Below, in pieces: positions 18,521 to 28,714 of a DNA stretch of 64,000 bases. Position numbers and translations under genes: made by a program. The stretch's first letter is position 1. Every line of letters starts with the position of its first letter. The notes under the pieces are model-generated. The model had not been told where the DNA came from. It searched no databases and saw nothing but the letters and a program-made list of their open reading frames with translations. Source of the stretch: Deltaproteobacteria bacterium (GTDB taxonomy: Bacteria > Myxococcota_A > UBA796 > SXON01). The DNA lies in assembly GCA_947445035.1 (NCBI GenBank), contig CANFCK010000001.1, positions 176,044-240,043 on the forward strand, given 5' to 3'.

Positions 18521-19525
18521 GTGCTCGACCCCCTCTACGCTCTCGCCCGACCGCTCTTGTTCCGCATGGACGCAGAATCAGCCCACCATCTGGTTTTTCA
18601 CGGCCTGCCGCTGGTGCCGTGGCTTGCCGGCAGCCGGCGACCGGACCCGAAGCTGCGGGTGACGATCGCCGGACTCACCTGGGGCGGTCCGGTTGGACTC
18701 GCCGCCGGGCTCGACAAGAATGGCGTTGGGCTGGCTGCGTGGGAGGCCCTCGGCTTCGGGGCCATCGAGGTCGGGACCGTCACCGCCCACGCCCAGCCGG
18801 GGAATCCCCGCCCACGCCTGTTCCGCTTGATTGAAGAAGGCGGCCTCATCAACCGGATGGGCTTCAACAACCTCGGCGCCGCCGCGCTTGCAGAGACTCT
18901 CGGCCGCGTGCGCGACGCGGGCCGCTGGCCGAAAGTGCCGGTCGGGGCGAACCTCGGCAAGTCGAAGATCACGCCGAACGAAGAGGCCGTCGGCGACTAC
19001 CTCGAGAGCGTCGCGGTGCTCAAGGGTAAGGCCGACTATTTCGTCGTGAATGTGTCCTCGCCAAACACCCAGGGGCTGCGCGCGCTCCAAGACAAGGAGC
19101 CGCTGGAGCGCCTGCTCAGTGCCGTGGTGCCGGCTGCTTCGGGAACATCGGTCTTCTTGAAGCTGGCGCCGGACCTCGAAGACGACGCCCTCAGCGAGGC
19201 GGTGGAGGTGGCCATCCAAGCCGGGTGCGCGGGGATCATCGCCACCAACACCACGACCTCCCGGCCTGAAAAAACCGCCCGCCTCGATCAGTCGGGAGGA
19301 CTCTCCGGTGCGCCTCTGCGACCGTTGGCGCGGCAGAAGATCGGCGTGGTCTTGGCGGCCGCGGCTGGAAAGTGCCCGGTTATCGGCGTGGGCGGGATCA
19401 GCACCGCCGAGGACGTGCGCGAGTACCTCACGATGGGGTGCGCCGCGGTCCAGCTGTACAGCGCCTTCGTTTTTCGGGGGCCGGGGTTGGTATCGAGGCT
19501 GCATCGGGAGCTGGCAAGGCAATGA
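18521..19525 (+). CDS. pyrD: Dihydroorotate dehydrogenase (quinone), class 2
   Basis: 334 residues from the GTG at 18521. The membrane-associating N-terminus (LDPLYALARPLLFRMDAESAH) is the class 2 hallmark. FMN and substrate motifs: GLAAGLDKNG, INRMGFNNLG, NVSSPNTQGLR (serine as the catalytic base), IIATNTTTSR and the C-terminal VIGVGGISTAEDV / VQLYSAFVFRGPG. It oxidises dihydroorotate to orotate with quinone as acceptor at the inner membrane, in de novo pyrimidine synthesis. Its stop overlaps the start of the rhodanese gene (ATGA). Confidence 0.96.
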   Translation: MLDPLYALARPLLFRMDAESAHHLVFHGLPLVPWLAGSRRPDPKLRVTIAGLTWGGPVGLAAGLDKNGVGLAAWEALGFGAIEVGTVTAHAQPGNPRPRLFRLIEEGGLINRMGFNNLGAAALAETLGRVRDAGRWPKVPVGANLGKSKITPNEEAVGDYLESVAVLKGKADYFVVNVSSPNTQGLRALQDKEPLERLLSAVVPAASGTSVFLKLAPDLEDDALSEAVEVAIQAGCAGIIATNTTTSRPEKTARLDQSGGLSGAPLRPLARQKIGVVLAAAAGKCPVIGVGGISTAEDVREYLTMGCAAVQLYSAFVFRGPGLVSRLHRELARQ

Positions 19526-19869
19526 CATTTCAAACCTGGCTGCTGATCGGGCTCGGCGCCCTTGCGTTGGTGTTCGTGTTGCGCGGCGTCATGGGCAAGA
19601 CGTCGGCGAGCGATGCGCGCGGGTTGGTCGCGGGCGGCGCACAGCTTGTCGACGTGCGCAGCCCCGGGGAGTTCGCGGGGGGCCACCTGCCGGCGGCGAT
19701 CAACATCCCGGTCGCGGAGATCGAGCGCCGGGCCGACGAAATCGGTCCGAAGTCCTCGGGCGTGGTCGTCTACTGCGCCAGCGGCATGCGCAGCGCATCC
19801 GCGGCCGGCACCCTGCGCAAGCTCGGCTTCAGCCCAGTGGCGGATCTTGGGGCGATGAGCCGCTGGTAG
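19522..19869 (+). CDS. Membrane-anchored rhodanese-domain protein
   Basis: 115 residues. One N-terminal membrane helix (LLIGLGALALVFVLRGVMG), then a single rhodanese domain (about 30-112) with the active-site loop Cys85-Ala-Ser-Gly-Met-Arg and the family motifs LVDVRSPGEFAGGHLPAAINIP. It probably carries sulfur as a persulfide or acts in thiol metabolism at the membrane; the side facing the cytoplasm or periplasm cannot be decided. Start ATG overlaps the pyrD TGA. Confidence 0.88.
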   Translation: MTFQTWLLIGLGALALVFVLRGVMGKTSASDARGLVAGGAQLVDVRSPGEFAGGHLPAAINIPVAEIERRADEIGPKSSGVVVYCASGMRSASAAGTLRKLGFSPVADLGAMSRW

Positions 19870-19873
19870 GCGC

Positions 19874-20858
19874 TCAGCCCAGCGCGCGTAAAACCTCCAA
19901 CGCCCGCCCCACCCCGACATCATCGACATCGAGGTGGGTCACCAACCGCACACGATCCTGAGCGATCGCGATCGCCCCGACCCCGCGCTCGCGCAGCGCA
20001 CCCACGAACGCCGGCGCGTCCGGCATGCGGAAGTAGAGGATGTTGGTCTCCGGGGCTGCTTCCACCGCGTAGCCGGCGTCGCGGAGCCCTTCCCACAGCA
20101 TCCGCGCGCGCCCATGGTCATCCGCGAGGCGCCCAATGTGGTGATCGAGCGCGTATTCCGCGGCCGCCGCGAGGATGCCGACCTGGCGCATGCCGCCGCC
20201 GAGCATCTTCCGAGTGCGCCGGGCCTTCTCCGCCAGCGCCCGCGGCCCGGCCACCAGCGAGCCCACGGGCGCGCCAAGGCCCTTGCTCATGCAGACGTTG
20301 ACCACGTCAAAGGGGGCGGCCAGCTCTGCGAGAGGGGTGCCAGTGGCGACGTGGGCGTTCCACAGGCGCGCGCCGTCGAGGTGGGCGTGCAGTCCCGCCT
20401 CATGGGCCACAGCGCACAGCGCCCGGCAGCGCGCTGCCGAGGTGACCGCGCCGCCGCCGCGGTTGGAGGTGTTCTCGACCGACAAAAGCCGCGCCGGCGC
20501 GTGATGCACGTTCGGCGGACGCAGCGCCGCCTGCACCACCAGCGGGTCCAGCACGCCCCGTTCGCCCTGCACCAGCCGGATGGTCACCCCTGAGATCACC
20601 GCGGCGCCGCCTGCCTCATAGTGGAAGGGGTGTGCGTCGGACTCCATCACGATTTCGTCGCCGGGCTCCGTCAGAATCCGGAAGGCGATCTGGTTGGCCA
20701 TGGTCCCCGATGGCACGAAAAGCGCCGACTCCTTGCCGAGGAGCGCCGCCACCCGCGCCTCCAGGCGATTGACGGTGGGGTCCTCGCCGAAAACGTCGTC
20801 TCCGACCTCGGCCTCGGCGAGGGCGCGGCGCATGCCAGCGGTCGGGCGGGTCAGCGTG

Positions 20859-20881
<23 letters not shown>
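19874..20881 (-). CDS. ltaE: Low-specificity L-threonine aldolase
   Basis: 335 residues from the ATG giving [14 protein letters not shown], the conserved N-terminus; the first 22 bases overlap the end of gpmI. The PLP lysine lies in [14 protein letters not shown]. Other family landmarks are [38 protein letters not shown] and [13 protein letters not shown]. It cleaves L-threonine or L-allo-threonine to glycine and acetaldehyde in the cytoplasm. It converges on the rhodanese gene with a 4-base gap. Confidence 0.93.
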
Positions 20882-22469
<1,588 letters not shown>

Positions 22470-22530
22470 GGCGTTTCCGGGAGCACCGTGAGCTTATCGC
22501 GGTGGTCCTGCGGCGGCGCGGAGCCTCCCC

Positions 22531-22641
22531 ATGCACCCTCCCAGTCCCATTGCGCCCGGTCGCATCGGCCTCGCCGTCACGGACGGTGGTGCGGCGCGGG
22601 TTGAGTTCGGCGCCGAAGCCGCGCTGAGCTCGATGCGCTGA
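22531..22641 (+). CDS. Possible micro-ORF, 36 residues
   Basis: ATG to TGA frame reading MHPPSPIAPGRIGLAVTDGG and onward to EAALSSMR, in the 187-base gap between gpmI and the ABC-F gene. The composition is protein-like, but no ribosome-binding site or homologue is recognised. It may be a truncated N-terminus. Confidence 0.2.
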   Translation: MHPPSPIAPGRIGLAVTDGGAARVEFGAEAALSSMR

Positions 22642-22656
22642 CCCCGTCGGCGGCGC

Positions 22657-24279
22657 CTACTCCTGCCTCAAACCCGGCGCCTCCCGACCCACGGCAGTGA
22701 CATATTCGTCGTAGGTTCCGGGGTACAGGTGCGGACCTTCGGGGCCCAACTCCAAGATGCGGGTGGCCAGGGACCGGAGGAACGTGCGGTCGTGTGACAC
22801 AAACACCAGCGTGCCCTCGTAGCCGTCGAGCGCTTTGACCAGCGCCCGCTTGGTGGCGAGGTCCAGGTGGTTGGTCGGTTCGTCCAGCACCATCAGATTC
22901 GGTGCGTCGAAAAGCATCTTCGCCATCGCCAGCCTGGCCTTCTCGCCGCCCGAAAGCACATGGATTGGCTTGTCGATGTCGTCGCCAGAAAATCCAAACG
23001 CGCCGGCCAGGTTGCGAAGCACTCCCTGCCCTTCCCGCGGTGCGTGCGCCTGGAGTTCTTCGAACACCGTGAGGTCACCGTCGAGGGTCTCCATCTGGTG
23101 TTGGGCGAAGTAGCCCAAGCTGACACTCGCGCCGATGGTGACCGCGCCGGCATCCGGTGAGAGCGCTCCCGCCATCATCTTGAGCAGGGTCGTCTTTCCC
23201 GCTCCGTTGGCGCCCATGATCGCCCAACGTTCGCCGCGACGCACCATCAGGTCCAGCTCGTTGTGGATTCGTCGGCCGCCGTAGCCCTTGGAAACCGCCT
23301 TGACAGCGATGACGTCGTTGCCACTGCGCTCGGGCTTGGCGAAGGCGTAGGTGCGCTCGATAAACCGGCGGGGTTCTTCGATGCGTTCGATCTTCTCGAG
23401 CTTCTTGGCCCGGCTCTGGACCTGGCTCGCTTTGCTCGGCTGCGCCTTGAAGCGCTCGATGAACCGGATTTCTTTGGCGAGCATCGCCTGTTGTTTCTGG
23501 AACTCGGCCTCCCGCTGCGCGTCGTCGAGGGCCCGCGCCCGCTCGTAGGCGTCGTAGTCGCCAGTGTAGGTGCGAATGCGACCGCCGTCGATCTCCAGCA
23601 CCTTGCTGACGACCCGGTTCATGACGTCGCGATCGTGACAGGTCATCAGCACCGCGCCCGGGTAGTCACGAAGCCACGCCTCCAACCAGACGATCGACTC
23701 GATGTCCAGGTAGTTGGTCGGCTCGTCCAGCAGCAACAGCTCCGGTCGCGCCAGAAGGAGCCGCGCCAACTGAACGCGCATCCGCCAGCCGCCGGAGAGC
23801 GCGCCGACCTTGCCGTCCATCTCCCCTTGGGAAAATCCCAGCCCGTTGAGCAGCGCGCGCGCCCTCCCTTCCAGGTCGTAGCCGCCGCCCTCTTGGTAGC
23901 GGGCCTGGGCCTCGCCGTACCGCTCGAGGATACGGTCGTAGTCCGGGTCATCGATGTCTTCGAGCTTCGCCTCCAGAATCGCCAGCTCTTCTCCGGCCTC
24001 CGCCACGGCGCCCGCCCCGGCGATGGTCTCGGCGAGCACGCTGCGGTCTCGCCATTCGGCGAAGTCCTGCCGGAAGTAGCCGATGGTCAGCCGCCGGGGC
24101 CGCTCGACCGCGCCCTCGTCAGCGCGCTCCTCGCCAAGGATCAGGCGAAAAACGGTTGTTTTTCCAGCGCCGTTGGGCCCCACGAGGCCGATCTTCTCCC
24201 CCGGGTTGACCTTGAACGACGCCTCGAGGAAGAGGATCTGCTTGCCGTATTGTTTGGTGACGCTGGTGAAGTCCACCAT
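22657..24279 (-). CDS. ABC-F family ATPase
   Basis: 540 residues from the ATG giving MVDFTSVTKQYGKQILF; the upstream part of the open frame is shadow. Two ABC cassettes: Walker A GLVGPNGAGKTT and signature LSGGWRMRVQLARLLL with LLDEPTNYLD in the first; GANGAGKTT, LSGGEKARLAMAKML and VLDEPTNHLD in the second. Between them is the Lys/Arg-rich linker (FIERFKAQPSKASQVQSRAK) that reaches into the ribosomal E site. There are no membrane segments. ABC-F proteins act on ribosomes as translation or resistance factors; the subgroup (EttA, Uup or YheS-like) was not resolved. Confidence 0.93.
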   Translation of the reverse strand: MVDFTSVTKQYGKQILFLEASFKVNPGEKIGLVGPNGAGKTTVFRLILGEERADEGAVERPRRLTIGYFRQDFAEWRDRSVLAETIAGAGAVAEAGEELAILEAKLEDIDDPDYDRILERYGEAQARYQEGGGYDLEGRARALLNGLGFSQGEMDGKVGALSGGWRMRVQLARLLLARPELLLLDEPTNYLDIESIVWLEAWLRDYPGAVLMTCHDRDVMNRVVSKVLEIDGGRIRTYTGDYDAYERARALDDAQREAEFQKQQAMLAKEIRFIERFKAQPSKASQVQSRAKKLEKIERIEEPRRFIERTYAFAKPERSGNDVIAVKAVSKGYGGRRIHNELDLMVRRGERWAIMGANGAGKTTLLKMMAGALSPDAGAVTIGASVSLGYFAQHQMETLDGDLTVFEELQAHAPREGQGVLRNLAGAFGFSGDDIDKPIHVLSGGEKARLAMAKMLFDAPNLMVLDEPTNHLDLATKRALVKALDGYEGTLVFVSHDRTFLRSLATRILELGPEGPHLYPGTYDEYVTAVGREAPGLRQE

Positions 24280-24348
24280 CGGAGTGCCTTGCGAGGCGGC
24301 GCGGCTATCGCGGCGGCGGAGGGATTGGGCGGTTACCCGCAAGGCGGG

Positions 24349-24724
24349 TTGGACCTCCGGCGCGCCGCGGCCACAATCCTGGTGCTCGGAGCAGTCGCTG
24401 GATGCGACGAAGCTACCGGGGTCCGCGCGCTCCCGCCGGCTTGCACGGTGGATTTCGCCGACACCGGCAACAGCAATGACTCTGTCGCCTACCCTGACGG
24501 GGACGGGACGGCTTCTGCGCTCTGGGCGCCGAATGTTGGACTGCTTGGGGCAAGACGACGAGTGGGACTGGGAACGCACGCGCGGTCGATACCTACCCGC
24601 AACTCTTCGGCGACCCGGACACCGAGTTCATCGGTCCTGAGTTCGTCCCTTGGTGGGATGGGACGATCAAGGGGACACCCGTGAGCCGCGGAGGCGCTAC
24701 CGCGTTGCTCCGGCTTTCTTGCGG
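24349..24724 (+). pseudogene. Frameshifted lipoprotein remnant
   Basis: This 460-base gap after the ABC-F start holds a decayed gene. A TTG at 24349 opens a frame reading LDLRRAAATILVLGAVAGC, a good lipoprotein signal, then acidic text with DTGNSNDSVAYPDGDGTAS. Near 24545 the protein-like reading moves to another frame (TYPQLFGDPDTEFIGPEFV and PWWDGTIKGTPVSRGG), which runs to a TGA near 24742. Neither frame alone makes a full protein, so an indel is likely, or the gene is small and misread. Confidence 0.4.
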
Positions 24725-24728
24725 GAAT

Positions 24729-24738
24729 AGGAAGGGGG
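24729..24738 (+). promoter_or_regulatory. Strong ribosome-binding site for the 24740 gene
   Basis: AGGAAGGGGG precedes the TTG at 24740 by a suitable distance (AGGA to TTG seven bases). It is the main reason for choosing that non-ATG start. Confidence 0.6.
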
Positions 24739-24739
24739 C

Positions 24740-26005
24740 TTGACTTCGCACACGCGCTGGCTCCGCTGGATGGCGGTGGTGCTTTCCCTCACCGCGGCGT
24801 TCTGGACCCTCGCCACGTGGCCGGGGGAAATCCTCCCCGACACCCGCGTCCAATACCTGGAGGGGGCGGCCGGGGTGTACACCAACGCGCACCCGGCGCT
24901 TTTGTCGTGGCTGCTTGGCCGCTCCGTCAGCCTGGCCGGGGACACGGGGCCGCTGCTGTTGATCGTGATGGCCACCGCCGCCGCGGGGCTCTGGGGACTC
25001 GCGAAGACCGTGCCGGACCGCGGGGGAGCGCGGGTGGCGTTCGTGGTCCTGGCGCTGTTTCCACTGGGCTGGGCGCAGCTGGCGGCAGTGCTGAAGGACG
25101 CCTGGAGCCTGGCCTTGCTCTTCGTTGCGCTGGCCCTCTTGGCCTCACGCCGACCGTGGATGGCAGCGGTGGCGGCGGCGCTGATGTGTTGTTTCCGTCA
25201 CAACAGCATCGCGATGGTGCCGGCGTTGGCTGGGTTTGCGGCGTGGCAGCTTCGTCCGACCCCAGGCCGCGCGGTCGCGACAGCGCTAGGCATGGTCGTC
25301 CTGTCGCTCGCCACCCCAACGCTCGTCGATCGGGCGCTCGACGTGCAGGATGGGCATCCGACTGTTCCGAGCCTCGTCTTCGATGTCGCCGGCGTCTACC
25401 TGGGCCGCCAGGAGGCCTATGACAGCGGGCCCTACACCGAGATGGTCCCCTATGCCGAGATCAAGAAGCGATACACGCCGAAAACCGCCCGCTACCTGAC
25501 ATCGGATGTCCGCGGCCTCGCCGGGTGGCGCCACGGGGACTTCGACACGGCCGAGCAGAACACCCAACTCAAGGCCGAGTGGGTGCGGGTGGTCACCACC
25601 TGGCCGGCGGCCTGGGCGCAGCATCGGCTCGATGTGGCCGCTCAGTACTTCAGCGTCACGCCATTTGAGCCCTACTACGAGTCCAGCAAGGATAAGGCCA
25701 AGACCTTGCCGCAAAGCCGCGGGAAGGGTCCGCTTTGGCAAGCGGCGCACAGCCTGCGCGGGGCCGTGCGTTTCACGGGCAACGGTCTCTTCTGGGGCGT
25801 CGCCACCTTGGTCCTGGGGCTGTGGGCCCTGCGCCGTCGTGACGCCTTCGGGGTCGCCGTTTTCCTGGTCGCCCTGGGCAACGAGGTTGCCAACGTCCTG
25901 GCAGCGCCGTCTACGCCGTTCCGATACCATGTTCCGTGTATCGCTGGAGTGATCGTGCTTTTTCCGCGGACCTTCTGGTCGAACCGCGCGCCCCCGTCAC
26001 CCTGA
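24740..26005 (+). CDS. Polytopic membrane protein, GT-C glycosyltransferase-like
   Basis: 421 residues from TTG with a strong Shine-Dalgarno. About nine to ten membrane helices. The first loop holds WPGEILPDTRVQYLEGA with acidic residues near the membrane surface, as in GT-C fold glycosyltransferases, and a later loop has FRHNSIAMVPAL. A periplasmic domain occupies about 210-330 (EAYDSGPYTEMVPYAEIKKRY). It resembles the uncharacterised GT-C-like proteins that sit beside surface-glycan genes, but no glycan cluster is next to it. Substrate unknown. Confidence 0.65.
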   Translation: MTSHTRWLRWMAVVLSLTAAFWTLATWPGEILPDTRVQYLEGAAGVYTNAHPALLSWLLGRSVSLAGDTGPLLLIVMATAAAGLWGLAKTVPDRGGARVAFVVLALFPLGWAQLAAVLKDAWSLALLFVALALLASRRPWMAAVAAALMCCFRHNSIAMVPALAGFAAWQLRPTPGRAVATALGMVVLSLATPTLVDRALDVQDGHPTVPSLVFDVAGVYLGRQEAYDSGPYTEMVPYAEIKKRYTPKTARYLTSDVRGLAGWRHGDFDTAEQNTQLKAEWVRVVTTWPAAWAQHRLDVAAQYFSVTPFEPYYESSKDKAKTLPQSRGKGPLWQAAHSLRGAVRFTGNGLFWGVATLVLGLWALRRRDAFGVAVFLVALGNEVANVLAAPSTPFRYHVPCIAGVIVLFPRTFWSNRAPPSP

Positions 26006-26049
26006 CCGCACCGGTTGCGGCGGTCCCGGTCCGGGTGTAGGCTCCCCCG

Positions 26050-28164
26050 GTGCCCCGCGCGCGAACGCTACCGGTGTCCGTCCGCGCCGCCGGGTTGCTC
26101 GCGCTGGCGATACTCGCAGGTTGCAGCGACTATTCGCTCTACGGCCGGGAAGAGCTCACCACGCTCGTCCCGCCCGACGACGAGTATTCGCCAGACGGCG
26201 AAAGTGACACCGCCAACACCGTCATCTGCCCCAGCCAGCCCGACCTCCCCTCGACCTCGGCCGTGGACGAATCGTGTGACACCGAGCCTAAAACCGGCAC
26301 GCTGACGGCGATTGTCGAGTGGGCGCTGACGGACTTCGACGCCTCTCCGGAGTACACGCAGGTGGTCACCGCGCCCCTGGTCGGCCAGCTGACGGACGAC
26401 AACGGCGACGGCATGATCGACCGCAACGACGACCCGGACATCGTCGTGGTCGCAGACGACAACGGCGCCGACAACGCCGACCACTTCGGCTTGCTGGTCG
26501 TCTTGCGGGGCGTCGATGGGACCAAGGAGCTGGCGATTACCACCGTGGCCGTCGGCGACGTCGAGGTGCACCCCTACCGGTACGCGACGCCGGTCCTCGC
26601 CGACCTCGATGCCGACGGCGTTCCAGAGATCACCACGGTGGTGCGGCTGATCCGTCATGGCGGTGGCGAGCCGCCCGACGGGGGCGACGACACTGGCGAA
26701 GAGGGCCCCCCGGGCGAGCCGACTGACAGCGGCGGCGACGATCCCATCGGGCCACCCCCGCCCGAAGATCCGCCCGGCAATCCCAACGATGTCTGCGCGG
26801 TAGCGGCGTTCCATGCCGACGGGACGGTGCAGTGGATTTCCGAGCGCGAGGTAGAATGCGCCGGGCACCTGCTCGCGGCGGCCGACCTCGATGGGGACGG
26901 ATACGGCGAAGTGCTCGCTGCGGACGCCGTCCTCGACCACGAGGGCACACTGCTTTGGGAGATGGAGGGGGAGGCCCGATTCGCCGCCTACACCGAGCTG
27001 GGGACCAATCCCGTCGCCATCGATCTGGACCTGGACGGCTCGCCGGAAGTGCTGGCGGGCCGCATCGTCTACCAGGCCGACGGCGTCGAGCGATGCCGCA
27101 TTCCCGACGCCGACCCTGACGGCTTCCCCGCCGCGGCTGACCTCGACGGCGACGGGCTCGGCGAGTTCATCCTCGTCGGCGATGGGCAGGTTCACCTGTA
27201 CCAGGACGACTGCACGCCGGTCGCGACGTGGGGCTTGGTGGGCGAAGGAAACGGGGGGCCGCCCACGATCGCGGACTTCGACGGCGATGGTGCGGCAGAG
27301 ATCGGCGTCGCCGATGCGCAGGTGTACGCGGTCTACGAGGCCGATGGCACCGTGTTGTGGAGCCAACCCTGCACCGACGAGTCCTCGCATGCGACGGGAT
27401 CCAGCGTCTTCGACTTTGATGGCGACGGGCGCGCGGAGGTGTTGTACGCCGACGAGATCACGCTCTGGGTCTTCGATGGCGCGACGGGAGAGGTGCGGCT
27501 GGAAGACCCCAATCACACCTCGCGCACCCTGCACGAGCTCCCGACTGCTGCCGACGTCGATGGCGACGGCGAGACCGAGATCGTGGTCCCGCAAGGGGGC
27601 GGTCACTACGGCGATGAGCGCGGCGGGCTCTATGTCCTGGGGTCGGGCGCTGATCCCTGGCTGGGCGACCGCCAGGTCTGGAACCAGCACGCGTGGACGC
27701 TCACCAACGTGCAGGACGATCTCATCCTGCCGTACCCCGCCGTCCCTAACTGGCCGTTCTCGAATACTTTTCGGAGTGGGGACCTCTCTGCGTCCGCTGG
27801 CGGCGCGCTTCCAGACGCGATCCCGTCGATCCAGGTTTGCGACGAAGAGTGCCCGGATGGGGAGATCGGCGTCCAGGTGCGGCTCGGCAACGGCGGCATG
27901 GCGTCGATGCGGCCGGGGGTGCCCATCACGGTGTACACGCGGATTCGTGGCGAAGATCAGGCGCTCCTCACCATCCGGAGCGAGGCCGCGATCGAGTCCG
28001 GTGGGGCCGGGGTTCCCTGGGAGTTCACCGTCGCGACCGGAGCCGTTCCAGAAGGCATCCTCCTGGTGCGCGTGGATGACGACGGCCTCGGCGGCCAGCA
28101 GGTGGTCGAGTGTCACGAAGACAACAACGAGATGATGCTGGAAGGCGTGGGGTGCCCGCCGTAG
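26050..28164 (+). CDS. VCBS/FG-GAP repeat lipoprotein
   Basis: 704 residues from a GTG; signal ends LAILAGC (Cys25). Repeats of the form DLDGDGYGEV, DLDLDGSPEV, DLDGDGLGEF, DFDGDGAAEI and DFDGDGRAEV at about 45-residue spacing make an integrin-alpha-like propeller with calcium loops (about 110-530). A proline/glycine-rich insert (GEPPDGGDDTGEEGPP...) lies near residues 200-245. The C-terminal part (about 590-704) is a separate beta domain ending in a CARDB-like DDDGLGGQQVVECHEDNN. Outer-membrane or surface adhesion-type protein; ligand unknown. Confidence 0.88.
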   Translation: MPRARTLPVSVRAAGLLALAILAGCSDYSLYGREELTTLVPPDDEYSPDGESDTANTVICPSQPDLPSTSAVDESCDTEPKTGTLTAIVEWALTDFDASPEYTQVVTAPLVGQLTDDNGDGMIDRNDDPDIVVVADDNGADNADHFGLLVVLRGVDGTKELAITTVAVGDVEVHPYRYATPVLADLDADGVPEITTVVRLIRHGGGEPPDGGDDTGEEGPPGEPTDSGGDDPIGPPPPEDPPGNPNDVCAVAAFHADGTVQWISEREVECAGHLLAAADLDGDGYGEVLAADAVLDHEGTLLWEMEGEARFAAYTELGTNPVAIDLDLDGSPEVLAGRIVYQADGVERCRIPDADPDGFPAAADLDGDGLGEFILVGDGQVHLYQDDCTPVATWGLVGEGNGGPPTIADFDGDGAAEIGVADAQVYAVYEADGTVLWSQPCTDESSHATGSSVFDFDGDGRAEVLYADEITLWVFDGATGEVRLEDPNHTSRTLHELPTAADVDGDGETEIVVPQGGGHYGDERGGLYVLGSGADPWLGDRQVWNQHAWTLTNVQDDLILPYPAVPNWPFSNTFRSGDLSASAGGALPDAIPSIQVCDEECPDGEIGVQVRLGNGGMASMRPGVPITVYTRIRGEDQALLTIRSEAAIESGGAGVPWEFTVATGAVPEGILLVRVDDDGLGGQQVVECHEDNNEMMLEGVGCPP

Positions 28165-28180
28165 GTGACGTCACTTAGAT

Positions 28181-28212
28181 GTTGACAGTAATCACTGTCA
28201 TGTTTACAGTAA
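28181..28212 (+). promoter_or_regulatory. Promoter with overlapping operator repeats, probably leaderless
   Basis: TTGACA (28182-28187), 17 bases, TACAGT (28205-28210): a good sigma-70-like pair. The expected start point falls on the GTG at 28217, so the mRNA would be leaderless; no Shine-Dalgarno precedes that GTG. The promoter is built of repeats: TGACAGT-aatc-ACTGTCA is a perfect dyad (28183-28200), and GTTGACAGTAA (28181) and GTTTACAGTAA (28202) are direct repeats 21 bases apart. This is the pattern of an autoregulated MerR promoter. Confidence 0.6.
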
Positions 28213-28216
28213 CTGG

Positions 28217-28714
28217 GTGAACCCACTCCACGCCTACCGCCATCGCGAGCTGCCTCTGGTCGAGTTGGTGCTCGCAGCGGTGCAGCTCGGTGCCGGAATC
28301 CCCAGCGCGGGCGATGAGCGTGTGCGCGCCGAGGTCGATGAACGAACCGTGCGCTACTACCAGTCCACCGGGCTGGTCGACCGTCCGGGCCGATACGAAG
28401 GCCGCACCGCGATCTATGGCTACCGGCACCTCCTTCAGGTGCTCGCCACCAAGGCGCTTCAGGGCGCGGGGTTCAGCCTCGCGCAGGTGCAGTCGTCGCT
28501 GGCCGGTGTCGGCACGCCCGACCTGGAGGCGGCGGTGGTACGCGCGCTCGGCGAGGTGGTGGTGCCGGTTGTACCGCCGGCGCCCGCCCCACGTGCGCTC
28601 GTTCAGTTCGAGGTGGCGCCGGGCCTCTGGCTCACGGTCGACCCCGCGATTCACCCCGATCCTATCGCGCTCGTAGCGGCGCTATCCCCCCACCTCAAAC
28701 GGAGCATCCCATGA
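28217..28714 (+). CDS. MerR-family regulator paired with the VIT/VWA gene
   Basis: 165 residues from a GTG. MerR-type winged-helix core at about 32-95: ERTVRYYQSTGLVDRPGRY and GRTAIYGYRHLLQVLATKAL. It has an unusual N-terminal extension (ELPLVELVLAAVQLGAG) where family members start the first HTH helix, so the HTH may be shifted or partly replaced. The C-terminus (about 100-165) is a Pro/Val-rich segment followed by a small beta-rich tail and contains no cysteines, so it is not a classical metal sensor. Its stop overlaps the ATG of the VIT/VWA gene (ATGA), implying one regulatory unit. Confidence 0.8.
   Translation: MNPLHAYRHRELPLVELVLAAVQLGAGIPSAGDERVRAEVDERTVRYYQSTGLVDRPGRYEGRTAIYGYRHLLQVLATKALQGAGFSLAQVQSSLAGVGTPDLEAAVVRALGEVVVPVVPPAPAPRALVQFEVAPGLWLTVDPAIHPDPIALVAALSPHLKRSIP

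Noticed and set aside
26068..28116. Long antisense reading frame of 682 codons under the VCBS lipoprotein
   Set aside because: It mirrors the Asp/Gly-rich repeats of the sense gene, has no family signature and fully overlaps a gene with clear lipobox and calcium loops.
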